Shown here: piece after piece, positions 21,830-30,731 of the stretch
Layout of the letters: every line of letters starts with the position of its first letter
How positions within the stretch are numbered: the first letter of the stretch is position 1
Assembly: GCA_021234155.1 (NCBI GenBank)
Contig: JAJEKV010000111.1
Coordinates: 2,052,968 to 2,116,967, forward strand
DNA length: 64,000 nt
Origin: Isoetes taiwanensis
Taxonomy: Eukaryota > Streptophyta > Lycopodiopsida > Isoetales > Isoetaceae
Direction: 5' to 3'
Notes under the pieces: generated by a model
The model's database searches: none
What the model saw: the letters and a program-made list of their open reading frames with translations, nothing else
What the model was told of the DNA's origin: nothing
Translations under genes and position numbers: made by a program

Positions 21830-22060
21830 CCAGAACTTGAGGGATGGGAATTCCCAACAGAGTTGAATGACATAGACTTCATTGAAGGTGAGTGTAAAAT
21901 TGGTGCCACAATTGAGACAAAAAGTATAGGAAGTTAGTCAATAGTAATATCAGCCGAGGGAATAGATGATAAATCTTACGATAAACCTTATATAGTACTT
22001 ATAGACACGGGCAGCTCCTATAATTTTGCATGTTGCAAGTTGGCACAAGAATAGGGTCGA
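21830..22060 (+). pseudogene. Ty3/gypsy protease fragment
   Basis: The plus strand encodes a gag-pro piece with an acidic linker (PTELNDIDFIEGE) and the retropepsin active site VLIDTGSSYNFA. One stop lies in between. It is related to the protease of the H3 family but lies in the opposite orientation to the neighbouring LTR, so it is a separate insertion remnant. No RT follows. Confidence 0.7.
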
Positions 22061-25000
22061 AGTTGCATACGTTAAATACAAAAAAAAGTATGAAACATAT
22101 GAAACTCCTCTCTCTTTTGTAAAAATTTGCATTAAAGGCTGATAAAAAGTCGTCGGAAAGTGACACGGCTGCAAAAGGTCAGTGATGCGGCCGCATATAA
22201 ATCATGGCATTACCATCTTCTGCTTCTTCAAATCCGTGCCCTAAAAAGTTTGTGACCGTGTTTTGCTAGTTTACAGATGCCTTGTGAACATTGCATCTGC
22301 CAAAACCACATTTGTGGCCCTGGCTGCATCTCGCAGGTTGTACGAACTGCGCAAAAAGACATTGCGAAACGCCTGTTCGCAGCCGCAAAGAAAATGTGCG
22401 ACTGCGTTTTGCGACTAATGCAGAAGCCCCAATGTTGCTGTTTGCACTTGCTACATAAATGCGGCCGCAAGGATGGGATTTTTTGATATGGGTCGTGAAC
22501 AAAGGAACCAACATCAAGCAAAGGCAATGCAGTCACATTCCCACCAGCTCCTTCCAAGACATCACCAACACTCAAGCTAAACACAATCCATTTCTCATAA
22601 GTCATCTTTGTACACCTTGAGCATCCCCACTGCCACATTTTATACAAAGGAATCACAAAAAACAGGCACTAAGTAAGTACAACACAAATCTGCTTAACAT
22701 CGAAAAATCATTGCAAAATAGAAGTGCTAAGATGCCGGTTGAATAAATCTTAAGCATCCATCTCTCAATGGCCAATCTGCAGTCAATAAGAAATGTGACA
22801 CACTCCAAGTAATGGCCAGTGCCTCAGCAGAAAATGGTAGAGCAACCACAAAGTTCAAGTTCATTGCCTGCTCCAATTGACACAAATGCTTTAGAATATC
22901 CGCTTAGAAGGAAGGGTTTTTTTCCATGTTAATAAACTGAAAAAGACTCAATCTGGTGCAGTAGATTTCCTTGACTGCAGTGTGCAGTGGCCACCAAGAG
23001 TAGCCACATTGAGTGCAGCCTTTCTATCCTGACCTGAAACCCGGCGAAGTAAATTGGCCAAGCAACCCATAAAAAAACGAAATTGATCATAACATAAAAC
23101 CCCATGATTGAATCTTTTCCAGCAAGACCAATAGAGTAAGAATACAACCTTGTTGATGGAAGACAGCTTCTGTAAGCGTTGATTTAAATGTAGTAGGATC
23201 AAGAAGGGTTTCTGACCTCAAGATTTTGTGTCAGAGAGTGTCTTCAAGGGTTAAGGTGAACACCAAAGATACCTCTGCGACAAAACTTGGGGCTGCATCC
23301 ACCTTCTCAAGATCTGCAAGGAAAACCCGAATGAAGAAGCCAATAGCCAGATTTGCACTGGCTACTCGTGCAGCAACGGAGGTGTAAGAAAGAAGGTTGC
23401 ACACATGCGAATCCCGATATCCGAGATCCTCAACTTGGTGATACCGGAGTATGAGATTACATGGTGGTATCCCCCAACCCGGGATCCACAATTGAATCCC
23501 CATCTCCAGGATCCCCACTGCAAATGAGATCCTCAAGGATATGTACATCAGTACACTTTTACCGTTTTTTAATTCCCATTTTGCCTCTTCAAAATATGGA
23601 GATGAATCTATTAGAGAAATCCAGCTATGGCCATCAATCCCCTGTCTTCAAGCTTCTATTAAGGGCAGAGCATATAATGAAGCATATAATGGGGAGATAT
23701 CGTCGGCAAGGCATAAAACAATGAGAAAACGTTGTTCAAAAATTGGATCTAAGCAGAAAAGGCGGGAAAAAATTTGCAAGGGCTCCAAAAATAAATAGAG
23801 TTCGTGTTTGGCATTGGCCTAGTTGGTATGGAGTCGAATCCCGTTCTCGTGAACTAGCATTACTCAGTACTCAGCAATGATTTCACAAGTTTTATTGAGT
23901 TAGAGATATTTGCAGGTAGATTTAGGGCCAATTCTATAGTCAGTTTTCCCCAGGCCTTGGTTTAGTTCTTGTTGATTTACATGTCTTTTCTTTTGGCCGA
24001 TTCTTGATGTGGCATTTGGCTTATCCATGTTTGCTTTATTGGGCTTTTCTTCTTTTGCTTATAAGCATTGGGATGACTTCAAGGGCCAACTCCAAGTCAA
24101 GATATAAAGTCTGATCCCGCCTTCATGGATAGAGTTGCAGGTCAGCTCTGCATAAGCTAGTATTTTTTTAGCAGTATCAATCCCTCCCTTCCTTAAACAC
24201 CCAAGGTGGTAGCATCAGAGTCATTGGCTTCGATTATGCCTTTCTTTGCATCAATCCGACAGCTGAGCAACTGTCGTACCTCCACTATGGAAAACATTCT
24301 ACCAAAACCAAAGCAAAGAAGAAAGGTCTTTCTTGTCAGCCATCCTTCCAGAATCCATTCATGCACACGGATTATGTGCATAGCTATTTTAAAAATTGCA
24401 GTTTCTCTTTATGTTATTGTGCTCAAGCTATTGTGTTGATCAGGTGAAGCAAAAGATAATAAAAGAGAACGTGGGCTGGATAAGAAAAACTGGATTTGGA
24501 ATTGGAATCCATATTTTGGGCAACAATTAATCTACAGCCTGAAAGGATCAAGTATTTTTCAATTGAAGGTAGGAAGTGTCTACCATAAGAAATCTCTCGT
24601 TCATAACATATAGAGGCAAATCTCCAGTAATAGCTACCTATTTGGAGGAGACTCTTGGAGCCAAGAATTTTAGACCATTTTAAAACCATTCTAATGCTTT
24701 CTGAAGCAAACATGCTACTTCTCATATCAAAGAATTTGAAACAAAGAGATTAACATTTTAAAAATTGAGTATCTAAGCAAGGTATACCCACTATACCTTC
24801 AGTTTCCACCCCTGGAATATTTGCAAAAATCATTTGTCTGGTTGGATCAATGGCACTTTTAAAATCATAAAGAAAAAACTAGTTCGTTAGTCCCCACTCC
24901 ACGCAAGAACCCAGAGATAAAAATGGCATGAATCTGACCTGAAAAACCACTACCCAAATATGCAGATGCTTGTCTGGCCTAAGGAAGATGTATAACAGAA

Positions 25001-25143
25001 AAAAACAAGCTTAATCCTTGCCACTGCAGCATTCCAGCGATTAGAAATAGGGTGGCTCTTTTTTTTTAAGAAAAACCCATGCAGTCGTAGATCCAAAAAT
25101 CTCATGCTTTTGGGAGAATCCCCTTGAGAAGGCCGTCCATTTC
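22061..25143. other. Stretch without recognised gene
   Basis: Short frames in all directions, the longest about 142 codons, without domains. Two NotI-type palindromes occur (GATGCGGCCGCAT at about 22186, ATGCGGCCGCAAG at about 22460), in a locally GC-rich patch of 22.15-22.5 kb. The rest is AT-rich. The last bases before 25144 form the flank of the H3 element. Confidence 0.4.
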
Positions 25144-25148
25144 TAAAT
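25144..25148. repeat. Target site duplication, left copy (TAAAT)
   Basis: TAAAT immediately before the 5' LTR matches TAAAT at 38265-38269 immediately after the 3' LTR. Five bases is the usual Ty3/gypsy duplication length. This fixes both element boundaries. Confidence 0.92.
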
Positions 25149-26695
25149 TGTGACGTTCCAAGTATTTATACGATGTACATATAAATATTGAACACGTCAC
25201 TCGGTATAGGTACGCCACCTGGGGTATGATAACCTAGGGGGTTGGCCACAATGGATTTAATTAGCTATGTTAACCAAATTATAAAGGATAACTATCTAAA
25301 GACATGTGATTAGGTCAATCCATAGTAGGAAGGCGCCATTTGGCATAACCCGGGTGGCCAGCATGTCATATCAGCCCAATTTCGACCCAGCAAAATGCCA
25401 GAAGCAGCTGAGCACTCAGGAAACAGTTGCTGTTCGTCCCCAGATCGCCAAATACCCTTTATTTTGTTCTTTGTTACCCCCATCTGACCCCATGGAAGCA
25501 CCCTTGACAACGGGTCCAAATAGAAACTACGGTTAGTGGTAGTTAGTTTGCAAATTGTAGAATAACACTCTGGTATTCTTTTCTGGATAGTTTTGGGTGA
25601 GATTAACCCTTCTTTGGTAATTAGGAATACTTTTCAATTATGAATGATGCTCTGTTATGGGATGGTCGATGTCTCTATGAGTCAGTTTAGTCGCCTCCAA
25701 TGCTTGAGGGGGATTAAAAGGGGGGTAGAGGCCTCTGAGCTTGAGTATAGAATGCTCCTAGTATTTCCTTTAACACCCTAGTAGTTTCGGCCTGTGCGCA
25801 AGAGCCCACCGGGTCATAGACGCTATGGTCTGGCTTAACACCAGACAAGGGACACAGTGGTGAAGTAGGGGGTGGGGTCTTGCACGAGCATAAAAGGCTC
25901 CTGAGACTCCTACAGTGGGCTAGGCCTGATAGCCGGTCACGTGGAGGGCCGGGTATGGGTCTGACACTCCCTGGGTGTAGTGGTGTGACCCGTATGGGGC
26001 ACCATGCACTTTGCGTAGAATTAGGGTGAGTAAGTCGGGTACGGATGCGGGGGTCGCTGATGCGGCACGTATTCTCTAGCTCACCCACGGAACCACTGTG
26101 ATCCTGGAAGGGGACGCTTCCCCGACCTGCCTCATCGGACCAGGTGTCATGAACCTGGAGTAGGCTCAAAGGGTGATACCTTGAGTCTGCGTCTCCGGAA
26201 GGCTATAGCGAAGCCATAGCGTGAATCGCATCTGCAAAGTGTGCACAGGAGGGGCGGATGATGTGGACAACCCTAGCCGATGTTCTATGCCAGCCAACGC
26301 CATGCCAAGATTCGGTCTGCCGATCTCCTGAGACCCAGCCGTCAGTCGCTCCCCCACTAGAGTCTGAGCCAGGGTAGAACCTGGGTTTTGGGGTGTTTTC
26401 TTAGTTTAGACGCATATTCTGTGTTGTTAGTATTTGGATGGATGCGCCACCCTTCAGGGTGGCTATTTGTATATGATCTATGCGGTGTGCTAACCCTTGT
26501 ATTCATGCTTCCGCGACGTAGGCGCCCATCGAAGGCGTGGGCCGAATGACCCCTCCGTGTCATTCACCCGAGCGTCTCTACGTAGACGGCCCGGGTTAGA
26601 TGGAGGGCCCTGCTCGTGGCGAGTTGGTCGCCATGGGAGGGGAAAGTCCCCGTATGTATACGACCGAGGGTCGTATATATTCTGGGAGCGTCACA
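25149..26695 (+). repeat. 5' LTR of copy B (1547 bp)
   Basis: Begins TGTGACGTTCC and ends GCGTCACA. It is near-identical to the 3' LTR over roughly the last 1000 bases (I counted about eight small differences). The first ~550 bases differ more, including a segment of about 40 bases present only in the 3' LTR. The outermost ~50 bases form an imperfect palindrome (TGACGTTC ... GAACACGTCA). Confidence 0.95.
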
Positions 26696-26696
26696 G

Positions 26697-26708
26697 TGGT
26701 ATCAGAGC
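26697..26708 (+). other. Primer binding site, initiator Met tRNA
   Basis: TGGTATCAGAGC starts one base after the LTR end. It is complementary to the 3' end of plant initiator-Met tRNA and is the usual first-strand priming site of plant Ty3/gypsy elements. Confidence 0.93.
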
Positions 26709-27015
26709 CGTGATTTCGGTTGCTCGAAATCATAGCACTGGCCAAACACTAACTCGTAGTACGGTAGTTAGGAGGAGGCTAAGTTAATGTGTTGTTAGTC
26801 CTCTTTGATGTTTGGTTCGGTGTTAGGTTAAATTAAGAAATTGTAACTTCAAAGAGGATAGGGCGATTGGAGGGCCCAAGATTGGAAGAGATGTAAATAT
26901 CAGTGGGTAGCTCAAAAGACGGAGAAGGTGGTTCCATTGGATCGGGCGTACTCAAATTACCCTAGAACAGTCGTCTCCAGGCGAAAAATGGTCAAGGGCA
27001 GGCCCGAAAACCAAC

Positions 27016-27192
27016 TCGGGCGCCGCTTGCTTTTTATCGTCTTGCAGTCACGGTGGAAGAGCCGAAAATGCAGTCGGCGCCCGACCGTACAGATGGGAGC
27101 CAACGGGGCCCCGCAAGGTCAACTCGGGCGCCGTTTGCTTTTCGACGACCCCCAGTCGAGGCGGGAGCACGTATAATGCAGCCGGCGCCCGA
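27016..27192 (+). other. Paired leader hairpins with identical GGCGCC-containing arms
   Basis: Two tandem units (period 108 bp; 27013 and 27121) each contain TCGGGCGCCG (27016-27025; 27124-27133) followed about 50 bases later by its exact reverse complement CGGCGCCCGA (27075-27084; 27183-27192). The arms are identical in both units while the loops have diverged considerably. They lie in the 5' leader between primer site and ORF1, where retroelement RNAs usually carry packaging or dimerisation structures. Confidence 0.7.
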
Positions 27193-27484
27193 CCGTATGC
27201 CTCGTGTATTTCCGCCGTATAATTATTTTATAATAATAAAATTAAAAAAAGTTAATAGGAAAATTTTAAAATTTCAAAAGTTATCTGGCCGTTCAAATTT
27301 CTTCTTGTTGTTTGTTTTGCCTTGCCTTTAGCACCTTCGACCGCCAGAGCCGCCGCCCGCCATCGCCACCGGACTTGACTCTGCTTTTTCACCCTTGTGC
27401 CTTGTGGACCCTAGCGCCTCCCTTGCCGCCTTTTCCGCCACCAGCGCCTCACCGCTCGACTTCTTAGACCTTAGTGCTACCGCT

Positions 27485-28093
27485 ATGGCCAATACCAAGA
27501 GTGCCCCGGACCCTTCTACCCTCAGCATAGTGGAGATTTATGCCATGATCGCTCGGTACATGGCTACAGACCCGGCTTTCATCGACATCCTTTTGGATGA
27601 GTTGGTGAACCGGTTTGAGAACAACGATAGGATCCCCTATCCTATCTATCACTTCTCGGAGCCTTTCCTGATCCGGCTGAACCTTCGCCAGCTCTCTTAT
27701 ACTATTGTCGAGCAACATGACATGGTCATGATGCTGATCAAGTTCTATCCTCCTGAACAAGAGGGGCATACCGAGGAGGAGGACATCAGGGCAGAAGCCG
27801 ATCGTATCAGAGGTTTGGCCAAGGAAGATGACCATCGGGAGATTGAGCGAGCAGATACGGCGGCTCGGGGAAGAGAATACCGGTACCTCGGGGACGGCTT
27901 TGCCGTCATAGATGGCAGGGCAATTGAGGTTCCCCCATACCATTGGGACGAGGATAACCACAGTTTTATTTGGGGAGAAATCCCCGATATCAGCATAGAT
28001 TATCTGACGACCATACAGATCGATATGGGCCTGCGGCCTCAGCGGTACCATGCTGCACTTCTTCGCCGAAGCGCAGCACAACACTTCGCTTAG
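27485..28093 (+). CDS. ORF1 head: unknown domain upstream of a histone H3 fold
   Basis: Starts at the Met of MANTKSAPDP, preceded by a GC-rich leader. The frame is open further upstream, but the copy A start matches this position. Residues ~10-90 are predicted helical, with a conserved block DRIPYPIYHFSEPFLIRLNL and LIKFYPP. Residues ~95-140 are very acidic/basic (EEEDIRAEADRIRGLAKEDD). A YRYLGDGFAVIDG segment and YHWDEDNHSFIWGE follow. A TAG (28091-28093) ends it after SAAQHFA. The same frame continues without further stops through a charged linker into the H3 fold, and copy A has sense codons at the matching place, so this stop looks like a copy-specific mutation. I recognise no family for the head. 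A gag-like or nucleic-acid-binding role is possible but unsupported. Confidence 0.85.
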   Translation: MANTKSAPDPSTLSIVEIYAMIARYMATDPAFIDILLDELVNRFENNDRIPYPIYHFSEPFLIRLNLRQLSYTIVEQHDMVMMLIKFYPPEQEGHTEEEDIRAEADRIRGLAKEDDHREIERADTAARGREYRYLGDGFAVIDGRAIEVPPYHWDEDNHSFIWGEIPDISIDYLTTIQIDMGLRPQRYHAALLRRSAAQHFA

Positions 28094-28729
28094 GTTCAAG
28101 AAGATCTGAGGAGAGCCGGGGAGGAACGGGAGAGACTTGAACAGGAGGAAAGGGCTCGGCAGGACCAGCTGAACCCGCAGGACGGAGGGGCAGCTGGGAG
28201 TGGGTCGGGCCCAATCCCGACAGAGCATGTAACTGTGAAGCACTGGAGGAAATCCGTTGCCCGAAAATCCGGCAGTCAATATAAGGACAAATTAAAGACT
28301 GTCGGAGCTTTTGGCAAGAATACCAGCTCCAGTCGGAGACAGCAGCGGGTGGATAGCTCCCGACCGGCTGTTGGGGCTAAGACGGTGCCAGCACCGAAGG
28401 GGCCGCCTACAAAACCCGCCCCACAAAGGAAGCCCCATCGGTACCGACCCGGTACCTTGGCCTTGCGGGAAATCCGCAAGTTCCAGAAGTCCACACAGCT
28501 TCTGATATGGAAGCTACCCTTCCAGAGGCTGGTACGGGAGATCGCGCAGCAGTTTAAGACCGACCTCCGTTTCCAGACCTTTGCAATTTTGGCGCTCCAA
28601 GAGGCTGCTGAAGCCTACTTGGTGGCACTTTTTGGTGACGCTAACCTTTGCGCGATTCACGCAAAGAGAGTTACCATTATGCCAAAGGACTTAGCCCTCG
28701 CCCGTAGGATTCGGGGGGAGCATCCTTAG
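28094..28729 (+). CDS. ORF1 tail: histone H3 fold domain encoded by a retrotransposon
   Basis: In frame with the ORF1 head after the TAG. The first ~110 codons are a Lys/Arg/Ser/Pro-rich linker ([15 protein letters not shown]). From 28430 to the stop at 28727 comes a histone H3 core, aligning without gaps to H3 residues 37-134: [71 protein letters not shown]. By eye it is about 85% identical to plant H3. Retained are K56, K79, C110, H113, K115, R116, K122, D123 and L126. Changed are R63 to W, D77 to Q, G102 to A, E105 to G, T107 to A, I124 to L and Q125 to A. Y41 and L90 are as in replacement H3.3. The modifiable tail (residues 1-36) is missing. No CENH3-type long loop 1. The same fold is in copy A. 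Confidence 0.95.
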   Translation, partial: VQEDLRRAGEERERLEQEERARQDQLNPQDGGAAGSGSGPIPTEHVTVKHWRKSVARKSGSQYKDKLKTVGAFGKNTSSSRRQQRVDSSRPAVGAKTVPAPKGPPTKPAPQRKPHRYRPGTLALREIRKFQKSTQLLIWKLPFQRLVREIAQQFKTDLRFQTFAILALQEAAEAYLVALFGDANLCAIHAKRVTIMPKDLALARRIRGEHP

Positions 28730-28861
28730 CATATCTTGATGGGCTCCGCATTGTACATATTTTCTTGCGTTTAATGAAAAAAAAAACTTTTTATTTTGTA
28801 TTAAAAATTTAATTTTTTCGTATTAAATATGAAAAGAATTGCTGACGTCAGCTTAAATAAA
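28730..28861. other. AT-rich spacer after H3 ORF
   Basis: About 130 bases with A and T runs (AATGAAAAAAAAAA, TTTTTATTTTG) that sharply break the GC-rich coding composition. It resembles a 3' UTR or intron. Contains the TGACGTCA site. Confidence 0.5.
28843..28850. promoter_or_regulatory. TGACGTCA palindrome downstream of H3 ORF (copy B)
   Basis: TGACGTCA inside GCTGACGTCAGC, about 115 bases after the H3 stop. Conserved at the same position in copy A (2435-2442), while flanking bases differ. It matches the bZIP/TGA-factor core. Confidence 0.5.
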
Positions 28862-29064
28862 GAATAGAATAGAATAGAATATGATTTTATCGTCCACGGA
28901 GACCAACTGGCCTATGGGACCCCAAAGCATTAAAAGTATGGTGGTTGGATGCAGCACTGAGACTTCCCGGGAGGTCACCCATCCCAGTACTATTCCGGCC
29001 CAAGCGCGCTTAACTTCGGAGTTCTGATGGGATCCAGTGTGGTAGCGCTGGTATGACCGCAAGG
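28862..29064 (-). mobile_element. SINE-like element with 5S rRNA-derived head
   Basis: On the minus strand: a 5S rRNA-like head (29064 down to about 28945), a ~60-bp body containing GGTCTCCGTGGAC, and a (TATTC)n tail ending at about 28861. The body and tail motif (plus-strand TCCACGGAGACC ... CTATGGGACC) recurs at 45.25 kb and 56.43 kb without the 5S head. This is the layout of 5S-derived (SINE3-type) retroposons. It sits between ORF1 and ORF2. No certain target duplication (possible TTAAATAAAG versus TTAAAAGAAC). Confidence 0.75.
28945..29064 (-). pseudogene. 5S rRNA-like sequence (about 120 nt)
   Basis: The reverse complement carries 5S landmarks in order: GGTCATACCAGC, GGATCCCATCAGAACTCC, AGTTAAGCGCGCTTGGGC (covering the A-box/intermediate internal promoter region), AGTACTGGGATGGGTGACC (C-box region) and a CCCGGGAAGTC end. 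It is full length but deviates from the plant 5S consensus at several places, including both ends. Any Pol III transcript would run antisense toward the H3 ORF. As a host 5S gene it is unlikely, since it is single copy and fused to a SINE tail. Confidence 0.8.
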
Positions 29065-29136
29065 AGTTAAAAGAACTTTTAAAGTTCATTTCAATTGTTA
29101 GGTTGTTTCTCTTCCTCTCACCTCCCTTCTAGCGCC

Positions 29137-30060
29137 ATGGCCGCCGTTGATCTTATCGCCTGGTACCATGACGGAGAGCAATGGGATCCGCAAGTCCCTT
29201 TCGACCTGCTGCGGCCCTTGCTCTGCCAGCGCCTAGACCTCCTTGCCAACATGCTGCGGCATCCAGATTATGCCGGATTTCTAGATTTCTATAGGGAGGA
29301 GATGCTCCCTCTGTGTATTCCCCTTGGGGATCCTCCCCAACTATATCTGGAGCGGGAGGTAGTCCGGGAGATGTTAGGAGGGGACACTCATGCATATGAT
29401 GTGCTGAAGGGAAAGCTCCGATGGGGTAAACACCTGCCCGTTGTGCAGCATCAGGGGCGGCAATACCTTGAGGTCGCCTTCGCCCTAGCTATCCTCATGG
29501 ACCAATACGTCGAGGATGAAACCTTGCCTGTAGAGAAAGGCAAACTGCCTGAGTCATCCGAGGAGGGGGAAGACGAACACATAGGCATGGGCGACTTCGC
29601 CCGTTGGAAGCAGCTGGCGGAAGAGCTGCCACCGCGCCGTGAGCAAGCTGTAGGCTTGTCAGGGCTGGATGCCCTTCCAGTTATTTATCACCAAGGGCAA
29701 GAATATCTTCTCTTGGATGATATTATCTGGACTTATCACATGGTGGCCGGATTTAGACGCAAGCGTAAAGACCATGTGCTTTATGAACTTGCGGAGTATT
29801 GTATGGATGACTTCATCGACTTCACTTCTATTGAGCTACCTCCGGAGGTGCAGCAGCTGCTCCAGTTCCGTCAGGAGACTATCGAACCCGCCGAGACATT
29901 GCTACGGCTTCGGGACTTCGTGATGCAGGAGCCGGCCTCTCAGCCCTCACCAGATGCCTTCACGGCTATGGGACCTCACGTCCCAAATATCAATATGGTT
30001 GAGGTTCCCTCGGGTTGGATGACGAGGGAGAGGATTTATATCATAACCCTGCTCATGTGA
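29137..30060 (+). CDS. ORF2: unknown pre-gag retrotransposon protein
   Basis: Starts at the Met of MAAVDLIAWYHDGEQW, which has a good plant-type context (GCGCCATGGCC). The frame stays open for about 307 codons. It looks helical and acidic: LLRPLLCQRLDLLANMLRH, DVLKGKLRWGKHLP, an acidic ESSEEGEDEH linker near residue 165, then YHQGQEYLLLDDIIWTYHMV. There are two similar modules: LPVVQHQGRQYLEVAFALAI and LPVIYHQGQEYLLLDDIIWT both read LPV-x-x-HQG-x-x-YL, suggesting an internal duplication. I recognise no domain. The frame is lost near 30015 and the protein continues in another frame to 30536. Confidence 0.8.
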   Translation: MAAVDLIAWYHDGEQWDPQVPFDLLRPLLCQRLDLLANMLRHPDYAGFLDFYREEMLPLCIPLGDPPQLYLEREVVREMLGGDTHAYDVLKGKLRWGKHLPVVQHQGRQYLEVAFALAILMDQYVEDETLPVEKGKLPESSEEGEDEHIGMGDFARWKQLAEELPPRREQAVGLSGLDALPVIYHQGQEYLLLDDIIWTYHMVAGFRRKRKDHVLYELAEYCMDDFIDFTSIELPPEVQQLLQFRQETIEPAETLLRLRDFVMQEPASQPSPDAFTAMGPHVPNINMVEVPSGWMTRERIYIITLLM

Positions 30061-30536
30061 AGGAGGATCAGCAAGAACTTAAGCAAGAGGAGGTTTCCAT
30101 GGATTCGGATAAGGAGGTGGCCACATCAGAGACCCCGCAAGGGAAGGTATCGGGCAACCACCTTACCCGTTTCTTTTTGTCAGCCTTTCGATAGGGGCAA
30201 GTCCTTTTTATAGCCCGGGATTTAGGGCCGGAGGCTGAAGCTTCATGGTGGGCCCTCCATGCTCTCTCTACACTGGCCGGGCACAAGAAGCTCCCCTATC
30301 GTACATTTACTTATGTACTCGTGCGACGGGATCTTGCCCTGACGGCCTTAGGTCAGGATATTGCGCCCTGGATGAGCATGAAGCTCCTTACGGCAGCCCC
30401 ATTGGCCGTTGCCTATCCACCCGAGGTTGCATCTATTGCGGCTGCCACTGTAGACCCCAGGGTGACTCTGCTGCGACACCGACCGCCACCACCACCTCCT
30501 AGGCCTACGGATGAAGAGGGAGGACCTAGTTCCTAA
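30018..30536 (+). pseudogene. ORF2 C-terminal part, frameshifted
   Basis: Continues ORF2 in a different frame with an acidic segment (GEDLYHNPAH), then HLTRFFLSAFR, a TAG at 30192-30194, then SWWALHALSTLAGHKK and a region ending in a proline run (RPPPPPPRPTDEEGG) before the stop at 30534. Composition (GC-rich, coding-like) continues across both breaks and drops just after the final stop, supporting that this is the true C-terminus of ORF2 in the ancestral element. Confidence 0.65.
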
Positions 30537-30731
30537 GTAATTGTACTACGCGTTTTTTTTTTGTATTGTGTACAGTTTTGGTTTGGCAAATACTTTAGCC
30601 ATTTTATAATATAATACACCCTTTTTCTTATTGATTGTGGTTACTGTCTAAGATGAATATAATTGAGAATTGTTTCTTCCCATGCTGTCTTCTTCTAATT
30701 ATTGGCGTTTGGAATATAAGGGAATTACAGA

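Noticed and set aside
22228-22656. 142-codon minus-strand ORF with many Cys
   Set aside because: No recognisable spacing of a zinc domain, an overlapping frame is equally open, and no splice or promoter context; left as unannotated sequence.
25714-26169. 151-codon antisense ORF in the LTRs (also 37281-37736), almost identical in both
   Set aside because: The two LTRs are copies of each other, so sharing is automatic. The diverged LTR at 20266-21785 has no matching open frame, so there is no sign of selection.
27485-27520. ORF1 N-terminus MANTKS (copy B) and MARTR (copy A) as a remnant of the H3 tail start MARTK
   Set aside because: Only four or five residues resemble H3 and the following sequence does not; chance is likely, so it is not claimed.
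27464-28279. 271-codon minus-strand ORF overlapping ORF1
   Set aside because: It mirrors the GC-rich coding strand of ORF1 and has no domain; the H3 and linker frame on the plus strand explains the region.
28430-28729. Centromeric H3 (CENH3) as the source of the H3 fold
   Set aside because: Loop 1 is not lengthened, helix lengths match canonical H3 exactly, and the sequence is far closer to canonical/replacement H3 than CENH3 would be.
28945-29064. Functional host 5S rRNA gene
   Set aside because: Single copy, both ends altered, fused to a SINE-like 3' module and lying inside a retrotransposon.
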